A DNA stretch of 64,000 nt. Source: Istiophorus platypterus. Its lineage: Eukaryota > Chordata > Actinopteri > Istiophoriformes > Istiophoridae. The stretch lies in NCBI GenBank assembly GCA_016859345.1, contig CM029119.1:2744109-2808108 (forward strand), in the 5' to 3' direction. Of the stretch, positions 1 to 12,442 are shown piece after piece (position 1 is the stretch's first letter; the number at the start of each line of letters is the position of its first letter). The translations under genes and the position numbers were made by a program. Below the pieces are notes generated by a model. It had not been told where the DNA came from and did not search any database. It saw only the letters and a list, made by a program, of their open reading frames with translations.

Positions 1-1899
1 TATAACGTTTTTGTATTGACCACAAGGATGTAGAGGACAAAAACATTGAGGAGACTGACAACTTTTTTGGAGGTCAAAAGAATATTTCCCTTTTTAAAAG
101 GTGTTGAAAGTGTATCGACACAAGACACTGGGACTTAAGCACACAATCAAACTGAGACCTGATGGGTCTGGAACCTGAAAACTGTGCCAATGCTGTTTTC
201 TAGCACTGATGCAGCATATTTCAAATTGAAAAATTCTGTTTTAAATAAAAAAAAAAATATGTTTTGTCGCTAATGTAAAAGCTGCCTGAATTTCGCTCCA
301 AGGAAACACACTTATTAATGGCAGCAGATTCACAATAGCAAGGTCACACTACAACACACACATCAAAACTAAAATTTAGAGAACAAGGGGCATATGGCAG
401 CAGTGCAAGGATTTGTGGTTAATGTGCTGTTGAGATGTTGAGGATGCAAAAACAAAAGAAGATGACAGAGGGTTGTCATCAGCTGTAGGAAGAGAGAGAA
501 ACAGGATTAAGCAGGTAGGCCACTGCCCACTACTTCATTGGGTGCTCAAACTTTTGCAAATGCCACAATTACTGTGTATTATTTCAAGCTCATGAAATAA
601 AAAGTAACAGTGACCTAACATTTGAGCAAAAACCCATATTTCAAACTGTTTCTTTGCTGCAGGGGTTGTATTTACTTCCTGTGTTTTCAAAATATTTGCT
701 CAGGTGTCTGTGTGTGGGAGTCAGCAATTGGGCATTGTTGCTAGTCACAAGAAATCCTACAAGTCCCCTGACAAATCTAATCAGCCCTTCTGTTTGATTG
801 AGACTAGCACTGCATGATATGTGTTTGGTAAATTCCTTTTGACTGTAACAAAGATTATAGAGACTGTTCCCTGGAGATACCTGTACTGATTGTACTGTAG
901 CCCAGTGCTCATGCAGAGTGTTTTACAGAGGTTTAGTAAACATTTCCTCAACCATTTTACTGTTACTGTGTTTGCCTAAATACAGTCCACAATTGCTAAA
1001 GGCAGAATTGAATTCTAATCTTTCTGTAGTGCTTTTGTATATCATTTTGCCAACAACTAATTACATTTAGACTACAATGTCCAGGGGTAGTCTGTCTGAG
1101 ACCCACACATCCATTCTACATCCCCAGAGGTGTTTTGTAATTATTTATGTTGATAAGACATTTTCTGATGGCTTTGTGGTTGTATCAACTATTTTTCATT
1201 GAAGTCTGTCTTATTAGGCAGGAACAACTTCTATCTTGATAATGACTCAAAATGAACCACTGGTTCTTTCTGATATAATTGCTTCATAGTTTTCTATTGT
1301 TTGCCCTATAGCCCTTTTTTCTTAGAATACACTGAAATTGCACAGTTTTAGGAAAAGTCCAAACATAGCATGATATACTGCATGTGTCGTAATTAACATG
1401 TTTACTGATTGTGTTCCTACTGTTATATATATTTTTAAAAAGAACCAATTGAGGTCTCGGTGCTAAGTGTATGGGGTATAATGACTTCAACCAACTCCCA
1501 GCACAGCTTCAGCCATTTAACCTGAAGAGACACCTAATCAGGCAGAATAAGCAAAAGCACCTGTGACAGTGTTGAGACTTTAATATCTGCTCTGCAGAGT
1601 TTCACAGCTGTGGGGTTGTCTCCTTGTCAGCCTGACTCCTGCATCTTCACAAAAATGCAATTCCAGATGCCAGATTCTGTCATGTATGTTCATGCTTTGA
1701 ATAGGAATCAGTGGCTGCAGAGACTAACCTGGCTTTGTCCATATTTACTGTATATTGTAAGATAAGTAAGATGACTATGATCAGAGCAGTAGTTTTTTGT
1801 TTCCAGTGCTTCATGTTTTTAGTCAAGCTACTGGTATGTTTTTGAGGAGGGCAATGTACTCATACAGGTCACTTCAAAAACTAATAAAAAAAAATCACA
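1..1899. other. Non-coding, nothing recognised
   Basis: No open reading frame with recognisable protein similarity, no RNA gene and no repeat family that I know. An A-run lies near 248-258. AT-rich single-copy-like sequence. Confidence 0.5.
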
Positions 1900-2220
1900 A
1901 AATAGCATAGATGACTTTGGTGATATCCTTGTATCCCTCTGACTTAGCCACCATGAGGATGAAATTTATGGTTTTGAGTCAAATGTCTCAACTGTTGGAT
2001 GGATTCCAATGTAATCTGGATCAATCAAGGATTCATAAATGCAATAACTGTTGAGTTGCTGACTTTACATCTAGTGTCTTCATCAGGTTAAAGTTTACTA
2101 CATCCAAGTTTATGACCAAATACCTGAAAAGTAACAACATTCTCATCAGAATTAGCTGCACATTATCTTCAGTTCTAACTGGTAATTTTTAGCATACTAA
2201 AATGTAAACTAAAATACGAG
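1900..2220 (+). repeat. Fish interspersed repeat, copy A
   Basis: The stretch carries the phrases of a repeat that is very common in percomorph genomes: 'atgtctcaactgttggatgg', then 'tttatgaccaaatacctg', then 'cattctcatcagaattagct', ending in a TTAGCAT-type segment. The order matches copies B, C and D below, though each copy is broken differently. The copy is degraded by many substitutions, so it is old. I know the family by its wording but not by a database name, and no coding potential is visible. Confidence 0.7.
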
Positions 2221-3834
2221 GGGGAAGAGAAAAGGGAGGGGGAAATCTCTGCTGCTGTAGACAAACTTATTTTGTGATCACTTTATAAAATGAACCAGTA
2301 TACAGGTTAATGACATCAGCTGGCGAAACTGCCATTTTAATACGAATGATGGAAGAGTTACCCCTACCCCCACAACCCCATCCAGAAATAGGCTTGAAAA
2401 GTCTGGCAGGTCATATAAAGCCTGCTGAAAAGCACAGAAAAAAAGATTCTGTGTTAAGTTTGTGAATAGGTTTTGACGATGTATAAAAGACAGACAGATA
2501 TGGATGTCTCTCAGGCTTCCCTTCTAGTTAAAAGGATAGATATTGCTTTACAAGGCTTTCTTAGAGTAACAGGTGCATAACTGTGTTCCTGACAGCTGAG
2601 AGTTTCTGAAAGTACATGACAGGTATTCAGACAGGAGGTTTAGCATTTCTTTTTATCTCCGAGGCTTCTTGCTGGAGTGCTAGAATGCAGTATTTGTCTG
2701 TAAGTTACGCTATCATGACCATTAAGACAACACAAAGGGAGACCAGCAATCATCAGCGTAGAAATTAGTGTAGTTTCAAATGACAATACAAAGAAAAAAC
2801 ATCAGGAAAAAACAACATTTACATTATTCTTAAGGTTGGAATAGAGATATTATATTAGAAAAAAACAAATACCCTGGATTCGAGCTCTGAATGTTAAGGT
2901 ACCTTTTCTTTCTCTCTCAACCTCTCTGTCTCTGTAATTTCCTAAACATAATCATCATATATTCTCACTGGTGCTAATGAGCGAGGATCAAAGTACTGCA
3001 ATCATAGGCCACTGAGCAGGGGTAGGTGGGGCAACCAACGGGATTAATATGTACCAATTACACTGCCAGGAAGGCCAACAGTCCATCCCTGTGTTAAATG
3101 ATCATGTGGTATACCAGGATGTGGGTCATGTAATGAGATTAATGAAATTAGCATGGTGGGTGCAGGGTTGTGTTTTCATGTTTACTATATGCTTCAATAT
3201 GATATGCAGTTTAGGAATTTGATGAAAACATTGTAATCTAAAGGGACTGTATTAATAACATTGGAGAAACACAACAGTTGTGGATCTTACGGGTGAATGA
3301 ATGTTGTCCCTGGAAAAGACAGCTTAATTTTTTAACGAGCCTACTGCTTATGGTATTATCTGATCTAATTCACTTTTACTTTTATTATATGGACTAGGAA
3401 TCAGGCATTTATTACAGAACTCAAACTCCTTGTTTGCCAAAATGTTGCCAATTGCTAATTTCTCTTCTAATTCATGAATGAATGCATGAATTGGTAGTGT
3501 TCCTTTTGAAAGCTCTAAACCCACAAGTTAAGGTTCCTTCGTTGCTTGTGAAAGTTTGGTATTTTGGTGACTCCCATGTGCCATAATAAGTGGATAGGCT
3601 TGGTAGAGGATTTGCCATTGCCAATTAAGCAGCACTGACTCTATTTCACATGGTCCACCAGCCACCTGCTTGGAGCAGGTCAAAAGTGCTGTGTGCAAAG
3701 AGAATCTGTGATCTGTAATATTTTCATCACTTCAGAAATGATTAAAATATTACTAAAAGTACTGTGTTGGCAAACCCCTGACACATTGGCCATGGAATAA
3801 AAAATCTTAAGTCTTCTTAAAAAGAGATATATAA
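2221..3834. other. Non-coding, nothing recognised
   Basis: AT-rich sequence without convincing coding frames or known repeats. Confidence 0.5.
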
Positions 3835-3858
3835 CCCCCCCCCCCCCCCCCCCTCCCC
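3835..3858. repeat. Poly-C tract
   Basis: A run of 19 C, one T, then four C. On the minus strand it creates a poly-glycine reading frame that is an artefact of the G-run and not a gene. Confidence 0.95.
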
Positions 3859-4839
3859 GTGCCAATATTTATGTACAACTAATTTTACACTTGTTATACT
3901 GGGTATAATCCACATTTCTACTCGCACTTAAGCTGCTGATTTGACATTACTACTGTACATAAAGCCACACTATCAACCTTTTTTATATTCTCCTGTTGTG
4001 GTGTTTTCAACAATTATGACAGCTTACCAAGGAAAATTCTGGAAACCTTTCAGGGCAAAGTTTGCAGGATAAGATTTGCTTTATCTGAACATCCTTTTCA
4101 GACAATGAAATTAAGTGCAGAGAAAGATTTTGTGGCTGTATTTCATTTACATGCCTGATACACTGGCCATATTGTCTCATGCTCTGAAAGTAATGCGATG
4201 CAAGGTCTTAATGTAGCTTTTAATGTAGCGTTTGTGTGACATTGCAACTGCCACTCATGTTTATTAATTTTGTTTGTTCCCCGAATAGTCATAAAATGTT
4301 GCACTGACAGTTGACTAAGGTCACTTCATTCCAGCTGCATATTTATTGCCTAAATTTCCCCAGCATGGCAGGACTGACAGAACTAAAGCATCTTCGACTG
4401 TTCTCCACAGTGGATGACCTTTACTTGCCTCAAATCTGCTCTGAATTAGCACTAAGTGGTCCAATCACTGCTCAACTGTCACTTAATTGGAAGCATTTCC
4501 AAACTGATCTTCAGGTGAAAACTGTTTAGTGGTTCTTTAAGGCCAATTAGCTGCTTAAAGCAACATTGGATTCTAGCAGAAATGTGGGAAACTTTTTCTG
4601 CCACATAGAGCACTTGTTGTTGTAGACTCAGTGGTGTGTGTGTGTGTGAGAAAAGAGTGTGAAGTACAATGTCCTGATAACATCACCAGGCAGAGTACCT
4701 CTTCCACATAAAATTGTCAAGAAACTCAAACCTTTCAATGGGAGCTAGGAAATGAAAATCTAATGTACATAGCAGCTAGTACCTAATTAATTCTTGAATT
4801 AGCAAAGTAGAATTTTTAGCAGGCTAGCAATGGTGCTCT
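3859..4839. other. Non-coding; short (TG)n
   Basis: Only a short (GT)n of about eight units near 4634-4649 stands out. Nothing else recognised. Confidence 0.5.
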
Positions 4840-5275
4840 AGGGATGTCAATGTTAATCAGTCAGTCAATCCACCATGCTGGTCCCAAACTATAAAATGGA
4901 TTAGCCTGAAATTTTGTTTAGACATTCATGGTCCATAGAGGATGGAACCTACTGATGTTTGTGATCACCTGACTTTTTCTCTAGTGCCAGCATGAGCTAA
5001 TCTTTTTATTTTTTTCTTGAGAGAATTTGAAAAAATATTGAAAGGATTACCATGAAATTCGGTACATACATTAATGGCTCTCAGAAAATGGCTTCTGATG
5101 AAGTGATCTCTTGAGTTGTCCTTGAGCGCCAGTATAAGGATAAAATTTGTGGGTATCTATAGTATCTCAACATGTAGTAAATGGATTACTCTGAAATTTG
5201 GTAGATACTTGTAGTAAGACAAGATGAATTGTAATCACTTTGGGTAAACCCTTAAAGTGGCAGTGTTAAAGATTT
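4840..5275 (+). repeat. Fish interspersed repeat, copy B
   Basis: Three successive versions of the same phrase occur: 'aaatggattagcctgaaatt' near 4896, 'aaaggattaccatgaaattc' near 5040 and 'aaatggattactctgaaatt' near 5180. Each is followed by a variant of 'gatgaattgtaatcactttg' and a 'cctgacttttt.tctagtgcc' segment. This is the front part of the repeat in copy A, present about three times in tandem or nested. Old and diverged. Confidence 0.65.
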
Positions 5276-5719
5276 TCATTTAATGTTTGGTAAGTCACTA
5301 TCTACCAAAGAATGCCATAACACAATTTTGATTGTGCCTATGGATCACTGATGAATGTATAGCAATATTTATCTGCATTATTATGAACTTGGTGCCTGTA
5401 GTTGCAAACCTAGAAAAAAATGTTTTAATAAATTGCTGCTAATCCAAACTGAAAAATTTGCTATTTTACTGCTGCGGCTTCACATTAAAAAGATTTAACC
5501 TGGAAAACACTGACTTTTATTGTGAAGCATTCACAGGAAATGCAATATTTTTGTCACTGACTGTAGCATTTACTGCTGTTGTTGATTTAATGCTGCCCCC
5601 AGAATACAATGACCTTCAGGATTAAACCACACTTATTGTTACCAGCACTAACTACAGGTGTTGCCTAATCAATCAGAACTGAAATCTTCAAGATCTTCAA
5701 GCCACTTTAACATTTCTTG

Positions 5720-5995
5720 TTGTGCCATCAGCTGGTCATAATTTCAATTTGTCCAGTATTTAGGTTTATGACCAAACGTGCAAAAATTACCATCAGCTGC
5801 AGCTGAAGCTTTGGGTTTAGTGCTACCATCCCAAACCATGTTACCAAGGTCAACACGATAAACATTATACCCGCTAGATATCTGAATGGTAGCATTATTA
5901 CTTTTAGCATGTTAGTGTGCTGACAATAACATTTAGCTCAAAGCACCACTTTTTCTGAGTACTACCTCACAGAGCCATTTTGCATGACTGTAGAC
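5720..5995 (+). repeat. Fish interspersed repeat, copy C
   Basis: This is the back part of the same family: 'tttcaatttgtccagtattt', 'ggtttatgaccaaacgtgca', 'cattatacccgctagatatc', then 'acatttagctcaaagcacca' and a 'cctcacagagcc' ending with 'gactgtagacact'. It may belong with copy B as one element interrupted by about 450 bp. Confidence 0.75.
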
Positions 5996-8900
5996 ACTAG
6001 ACACCTTATTTCTATTTCTACAACAGTGAAAAATCTGAACTCCCCATTTGCAAACTTCCTATTTGGCTACTAATGATTTTGCAGAAATTATCATTCAGCC
6101 TTTAAACAGATCATTTTCTTCCTTATTGCTTTTAATGAAGCCAAACTTAATGAAGCATTACATTTGTTGGATGCTGTAAACTATTCCAACATTAAACCTG
6201 TTATTGAATTTGTCCTTAAGACTCGTGAAAAAAAATCCCCATGGATATGAGAATAAGACAAGGGTAATCAAACGGCAGTATAAGACTGCCGTGGTAGATC
6301 GCAGCTGAGCAGAATCTCAATTTGTCTTCTTCAGGTAAGATATTCTAACACACTATATTAGGTATGGAGGAATGTCTGTGTTAATATACTGCAGCTCTTA
6401 TGCAGCTCTATCTTTTAGAATTCCGAGGAAAGATTCTCATGTCATTATCCTCCCAGTCCCCCTCTGCCAGACCTTATCACCCAACATTAGTATTGGATTT
6501 CACTAATGCTCTTGTAGCTGACTGGGAACAAATCCTTGCGGCCAGGTTCCAAAACTGATGGAAAGCCTTCCTATGAGAGGGGAAGCTGTTTCTAGGAAAC
6601 CGTGGCCAATAAGATGCTTCTATGTCATGTTCAGCCATTACATATGGGTATGATATTCAGCTGTGCACATACTGTATTATGTTTTGCTAGTTTATGTGAA
6701 ATGCAGCTTGCATAATCACTCATTATTGGAGGTCATTGCACAAAGTTTATTGGCTAATTAATAGGCAGACTGAAGTTTGATCATAAATAAACTAAAAGCA
6801 TAATTTCTGGTGTTTTGGTATAAGCAATGCTAGGAATTGAAATGTAAAGAGAAAAACAAGCCAAAATCCTCAGTTATTTTAACTGAGTTTGGTGACCTCA
6901 ACATTTACCAAGAGATGAGCATCTACAAAGCAGAGTGGATCTAACAAATGGAATTAAAGGGAGGGCACTGCAGCTACAAGTTTGATATTCACACAAGGCC
7001 CCTCTAAAATACAGGGGCTAAAATTTAGGAAAAATTGCAGGACCTGTTCTCATATTATGCTTAAGATTTGCATATTCCCAAACAAATCTGCAGTTAATCA
7101 AAATAACACAAACAAATTACCATTATGAACCTTTGCTTTTTGGGGCCCTTGATTATCTTGAAAGCTTGGGCTGTAACAGAATTTTTTCAGTTGGAAAGTG
7201 TGACGGAAAAGTTGGTTCATCATTTATTCATTTTTGGTGATGCACCTATAGTAGTTTCAAGTCTCTCTAAGGGCCTTAAACAAATGTTTTATGAGGTCAG
7301 GGGGGCCTACATAGGGAGCAGCCTTCCGCCTTATCATAAATGGAAATAAGCCAAGCTATGCATCTCAAATTCCATTTATGACCAATGCATGGTGAGCATG
7401 TGAACAGTATATAAGTTTCTACCCTACTGAATCATGTGTTTGGGTAGAATGAAAAATAACCAATTGGAACTATGATCATTGTTTCATAAAACACTATAAA
7501 AGATGATTGTAAGTCTCTTTCCATTGAAATACTTTACCTTGACTTCTTGTGATAAAATTTATTCGTCTCTTATACTGTAGCTTACAAGTCTATCAATCTC
7601 TTTGTGTGTTTAACTGTGTTCAGAGCCCTTTGTAGAAAATCTCGTAAAACAAAAGGGGACTCTCCTACATATTATCCTTTTTCTTATCCTTTAGCCATGA
7701 AGAACCACAGTCCAAACTCCTTGAAAAAGACATTAATGTTCACCCCTGACTGCCATTTGAAGTTTTGCCGTGTTAAAATATTACCATTGTTGCATTAGCT
7801 CAACTTCTAAAAGTGCTTTCTACACAGACAGGGCCCCAGAAGCTGGTATGGATAAAGTGTGACTTTCCATGAATTAGCTTTCACAGCAGAGATCTCATTT
7901 TGCCACTTCTTTATTATTTAATGAGATTAAGAGGGTTTAATCACCTTTTAATCTGCATGGGTTTTTCTTCAGCTGCTGGGCAGCACCACCAATCCTCTCA
8001 GTGTAATGCCTGTCCATTTCAGATTTTAAACAAAATCCCCCACCTTAAAGGGATGTCATGGCATGCCATGGGGAATTACCTGCAGTGTATTTATCCAGTG
8101 AACTTACATTTATCACAAACTTTTTAACATACCTCCAATGTTTCTTTTGCAATTCCATTGGCCGGAAACATATATGTGTCTTTAGAGATTTTGTACGGTT
8201 TGTGTCACATGATAAATTGCTACAAATACAAGCAGCAAGTGAGGAAGAGATCAAAGAAATTACACAGTCATCTGTCTAATAGACCTGTGTTTGTAAGGTG
8301 TCAAAAACATCTGACCTAAATCAAGCCTTGTGGAAAGTACATTCTTACCCTTTGGCTAGGATTGATTAATACAACCTAATTGGCTTGAAGTTACTCTTGA
8401 CACGGAGTAAGTGTGTCAAAATAAAGGGACGTACTGTAACATTTTCTGACACTCTGAATGATGCATACATTTTAAGTTACAGTGAATAAATTATGCTTCT
8501 GTGAAGTGAATGTTAATGAAGGCTAGTCATTTGCTTAATGACACTATTTCATTTCTTTCTGCCTGAACAGTTTTTGCAAAAAGAAATTGCCAGGTCTCAA
8601 GTCTTTGCCATTGCATTGACCATATACTTAGAATGTGGAATTTGTATGCCTCTGGTCTGTTTAGTAGAATCTGGAAGTTGTTTGACATCCTCCTGGATCA
8701 GATTCTTCATACATCTATTTTATCTATAATTCTATCATCTGATTGTCCTTTCAAACTTACATAACAGCTCACCATGACAAAACAGACATTGAAAGAGCCT
8801 AATCAATTTATTTATTTTTTTGTAGTTAAGTTCACTGTTGACCATAATAAGAAATTAGCTAATTTTACAAACAATTCTGTATCACTTCAGTTACCATAAA

Positions 8901-9600
8901 ATTTTAAAGTTATAGGAAACTGAATTGTGTATTTGTGGCTTAATAGTTTTTGAATATGTTGTCTTGCCATCAGCTCCAATTGCAGTAAATTCCTGCTGTG
9001 TTTTTTTCTTATCTAAATATCATCTTTATTTCCTGGCTCCTGTAGGCAGGGTTTTAAGCCCCTTTGGCTCTGTTTGGTCACAGAGAAAAACACTTCTCAT
9101 TCATTCAAGGCCGGAATTCTTCATTTCTGTGATGTGTTGGATACTGTAGGACTATTACATCTGAAACATGTATTTTTGGAGATTTCCTCACTATAATTTT
9201 CCCACTTCAAATAAAGATCATTGTACAGTTGCTTACCTAATCTTTTCTGTCTTCCAGGCAGTGGATGAGACAGTTATGAACAGGGCTAGGGTACACCCAG
9301 TTCAAAATGAAATTTAGTGTATTCTCAAATTTTCTGGCAATTCCCATTTCCAGGCCAAATAGGGTATGCTCTGTTTTTAAAAAAAAAAAAAAAAAAAGTC
9401 TTAGTCTGAGGTGGCCACTGGTTTTCTAATACAACAGTTTTGTTCTAATTAGATCAGATCTTGGCCTGAAGTTTTAAAGCTTTTGGTTTTCATAATTCTT
9501 TCAGAATTATAAACATACTTAATATATCCCACATAAAGTCATCTTGGGATTATTTTTTTTAAAAACATTTTTGTGTTCGCTTTTAAAACTTTTTGCATTA
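5996..9600. other. Non-coding, nothing recognised
   Basis: A long stretch without a recognisable gene. Small items only: a perfect 7-bp hairpin at 6273-6291 (CGGCAGT, 5-nt loop, ACTGCCG), a 14-bp palindrome CATGGCATGCCATG at 8057-8070, and an A-run at 9379-9397. Open frames of 60-75 codons are at the length expected by chance. Confidence 0.5.
9379..9397. repeat. Poly-A tract
   Basis: Nineteen consecutive A. No LINE or processed-pseudogene body is evident directly upstream, so it is probably a plain homopolymer. Confidence 0.9.
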
Positions 9601-9810
9601 ACTCAATTCAGTTCAACTTTATTTATTTAGCGCCATATCATAACAAACGTTATCTCAGGGCACTTTTCATATAGAGCAGATCTAGACCAGACTCTTTACA
9701 GTTATTATTTACAGAGACCCAACTTTTCCCCCATGAGCAAACACTTGGTGACAGTGGCAATGAAAAACTCCCTTTTAACAGGTAGAAACGTTGAACAGAT
9801 CCCAGCTCAT

Positions 9811-9857
9811 GGTAGTGGTGGTGGTGGTGGTGGTGGTGGTGGGGGGGGGGGGGGGGG
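9811..9857. repeat. (GGT)n-(G)n array
   Basis: About nine GGT units run straight into 17 G. The array sits inside the L2-like 3' UTR, at the place where related copies carry a C-rich CCACC segment on the sense strand. Read on the plus strand it gives a false poly-glycine frame. Confidence 0.95.
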
Positions 9858-9874
9858 TCTGCCTCGACCGGCTG

Positions 9875-9876
<2 letters not shown>

Positions 9877-9906
<30 letters not shown>
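9877..9906. repeat. (GA)n array
   Basis: Fifteen GA units, 20 bp beyond the poly-G tract, within the same L2-like 3' UTR. Related fish copies also carry a purine-rich GAGAGA stretch here. Confidence 0.95.
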
Positions 9907-9912
<6 letters not shown>

Positions 9913-10062
9913 GGCAGGAGGGAGGAGAGAGAACATAGTGTAATAATGGGATTAATAGCTATATATACTGTAATTATACTAACAGGGCTGATAATATTAC
10001 TAATAGGACTAAATGAATTGGTAACAGTAGCAATCATAATAAGAAAAGGGGAGCTCAGTGCA

Positions 10063-10656
10063 TCATGGGAACTTCCCCAGTAGTCTAAGCCTATAGCAGC
10101 ATAGTGAGGGGATGGCTTGAGCTAATGCTGAGCCAGTTCTAACCATAAGCTTTATCAAAGAGGAAGGATTTAAGCCGACTCTTAAACATGGAGAGTGTGT
10201 CTGCCTCACGGACCAAAACTGGAAGATGGTTCCACAGCAGAGGAGCCTGATAACTGAAAGCTCTGCCCCCATTCTGCCTGTGGAGACTCTAGGAACCACT
10301 AGTAGACCTGTATTCTGGGAAAAAAGTGTTTCCTGGGGTAGTAAGGTACTACGAGCTCTCTAAGATAGGATGGTGTCTGATTATTAAGGGCTTTGTAGGT
10401 GAGGAGGAGGATTTTAAATTGTATTCTGGATTTCCCAGGGAGCCAATGCAGGGAAGCTAACACAGGAAAAGTATGATCTCTCTCTGGTTCTTGTCAGTAC
10501 TCTTGCAGCAGCATTCTGAATCAGCTGGAGACTGTTTAATGTTTTACTGGGACGGCCTGATAATAGGGAGTTACAATAATTGAGCATAGAAGTATCAAAA
10601 GCATCTACTAGTTTTTCTGCATCAGCATTACCTAGCATTAGTTTTTGCATTCCCAT
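10063..10656 (-). pseudogene. LINE reverse transcriptase C-terminus remnant
   Basis: This is the C-terminal end of the LINE reverse transcriptase ORF, lying inside the L2-like element. The first block (about 10610-10480) reads LNYCNSLLSG, then LQLIQNAAARVLT, a hallmark of L2/CR1/Rex1-type proteins just after the polymerase core. The next block after a frame change (10299-10250) reads VPRVS.GRMG, the conserved tail motif. It is followed in yet another frame by a degenerate 'adTLsxFKSRLKtfLF' type end around 10180. Several frameshifts and the absence of the polymerase core make it non-functional. The short open frames on either strand here are by-products of this decay. Confidence 0.85.
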
Positions 10657-10665
10657 GATCCATAG

Positions 10666-11785
10666 GAAAAGCTTAGTGTGTTGGGCCAGTATTATTGGAA
10701 GGAGAAGAGTTTAGGAACTGCTCCACCACGACGCTCAACCAGCACAATCGTTTTGATTCACTGCACATAGATAATGCTTACAAGAATGTAAGGTGATTAC
10801 AGGATAATATGAAAAAACTCTATCGCAGGGATATCAAAACAGGAATTACAGTGTAGCATTATGATACAGTCCTACAAATAGGTACAATTACGATTTCCGA
10901 TTAATTAACCTGCGTGCCTGTGTAATGTGTTGCTCTTCAGTCACTGATGTTTGACTGGTCCCTATCTTCCTACACGCCCAGAAATAATTAATTGTTGTGT
11001 TTATTAGTTGGTTCTGGATTGGGACTGATACATTGGTTTTCGGTTAAAGGACTGTATGCATACTAGCCACCACTGGAGGAGGGTTAGAGCATCAAATCTA
11101 TGTGGAGAGGAGCTGACTCACCTACTTCAAAGAAACATCTGACAAATTTGAACTTCAATGATTTAATTGTTCTTTTAACCCTGGTGCGAAACACAGTTGC
11201 CTTTGGCCTCCGAGGTTAATACAGAGGTTGAGCATTTGTGTGATGAAAGCTGGAGGTTTGATATAACACCAATGTGACACTTGGCTCTGATTCATCCTCG
11301 ATAAGGATTCTCTTATGGATCATACCACAGTAGTGCAATGTAATATCTAATGGACTGTAAAGATGTTCTACTACTTGAAATTTCACAATAGCCTCATACG
11401 ATACTGGTATTAAAGCAGAATAAAAGAAGGGCTCTCTGATGTCAGCAGGTAGGTTATTCCTGGGGAGGTGGTGTCTTCCTATCTCAGTCCTGTTTATTCT
11501 GGCCATTATGTCCATCTCCTGCCACTCCCTCCACCCACTAGATGTCCTCAGACTTCCCTCCCTGTCATAGTCACCTGATTCCTAGATCCGCCTGCTCACC
11601 TGTCTATTATTGTCATGGGCCAGACCTTCCCCACTCACCTACACATCTGTTCCCATTTCCTTCATTAGCTCCCCTGCAAATATACACAAGCCCTTTTTTC
11701 CCTGACATTTGCCACATTATGAGTTCTTCAAGTCCAATAGACTTTTGTTGTCTTTTGAGCTGTTCATGCTGAAACCTAGAAATGG
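10666..11785. other. Non-coding or unrecognised; one 100-codon minus ORF
   Basis: No known repeat. A minus-strand frame of 99 codons (11515-11216) has a non-simple composition (it contains FKVVEHLYSPLDI-like text: 'FQVVEHLYSPLD'), but I do not recognise a family. It has no clear splice context and may be chance. A second minus frame (11846-11613) also has no match I know. Confidence 0.35.
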
Positions 11786-12442
11786 GTGGATGAAGCCTCA
11801 TGAAGCTTCTGACACTTCCTCCTACTAGTATCAGAAAAAGAGTCAAAGCTTTGAAGCTTTGATAATAGAAAGCACGGCAACATTTAGTTATTCACAGAAA
11901 TTATAGCATTCAAGAGATTGCATTTAGCTCACAACTTGTTAACATTCTATGTTTTATAAAGTTCTAATAATGAATGTAGAGTTAAAACAAGGATGTTGTT
12001 TTGGATGTTCTGATAATTATCGTTAATTCATTAGAGTGCTACACTACATGCGATAAATACTATATGCACAGATGTACCATATAAACATGTAAATTGGTTC
12101 AATTGTAATTTGCAGCTGATAACAGGTTGAAATGTTCCGACACTCTTAATATTCTCTACCTCCAGTACTTTCTGTGATATATCACTGACAATTTTCACTG
12201 CTTCCCTTTTATCTTCTGGCTTATGGCATCAAAAGTTCGAACTTTTCAAAGCCCCTCAGCCGTGTGGTTCACTGACATTTGAAGCTTACAAGCTTCTGGT
12301 TCAAACCAGCATACCGAAGCTTCAAATGAAACAAGCTTCAGAACCTCACTCTAAAACGAAAATGGCTACTTAAGCGGACAAAGCCTTGACAAACCTTTGG
12401 AACCTCCCTGTGACAGTTCTGAAAAAAAGATCTGAAGCTTCG
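11786..12442. repeat. Cluster of GAAGCTTC palindromes
   Basis: The 8-bp palindrome GAAGCTTC or close variants recurs: 'gaagcctcatgaagcttc' (11791-11808), 'aagctttgaagctttg' near 11849, 'gaagcttacaagcttc' near 12281, 'gaagcttcaaatgaaac' near 12318, 'acaagcttcagaac' near 12333 and 'tgaagcttcggag' near 12433. Such repeated short palindromes are typical of subterminal regions of hAT-like DNA transposons, where the transposase binds. No terminal inverted repeats or transposase could be defined, so the assignment to a DNA transposon is an inference. Confidence 0.45.

Larger units (their letters stand above)
9601..10665 (-). mobile_element. L2/CR1-like LINE, 5'-truncated
   Basis: A non-LTR retrotransposon fragment running from about 10665 (5') to 9601 (3') on the minus strand. 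The 5' half reads as the C-terminal tail of a LINE reverse transcriptase polyprotein (see the pseudogene entry). The 3' half is a long UTR whose last bases on the minus strand read 'gcgctaaataaataaagttg' followed by degenerate TGAAT pentamers, the tail style of fish L2 elements. The UTR phrase 'gagggagtttttcattgcc' type text and 'gtctgcctcgaccgg' are shared with the copy at 16043-16292. Truncated at the 5' end, as LINEs usually are. Exact family (L2, Maui or Rex1-like) is not resolved. Confidence 0.9.

Noticed and set aside
3680..3865. Minus frame starting with poly-glycine
   Set aside because: Artefact of the poly-C tract at 3835-3858.
8057..8070. Palindrome CATGGCATGCCATG as a binding site
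   Set aside because: Palindromes of this length are not rare in 64 kb and nothing around it supports a function.
9733..10083. 116-codon plus frame with a poly-glycine and Arg-Glu tract
   Set aside because: It is the translation of the (GGT)n/(G)n and (GA)n arrays inside the LINE 3' UTR, on the antisense strand of the element.
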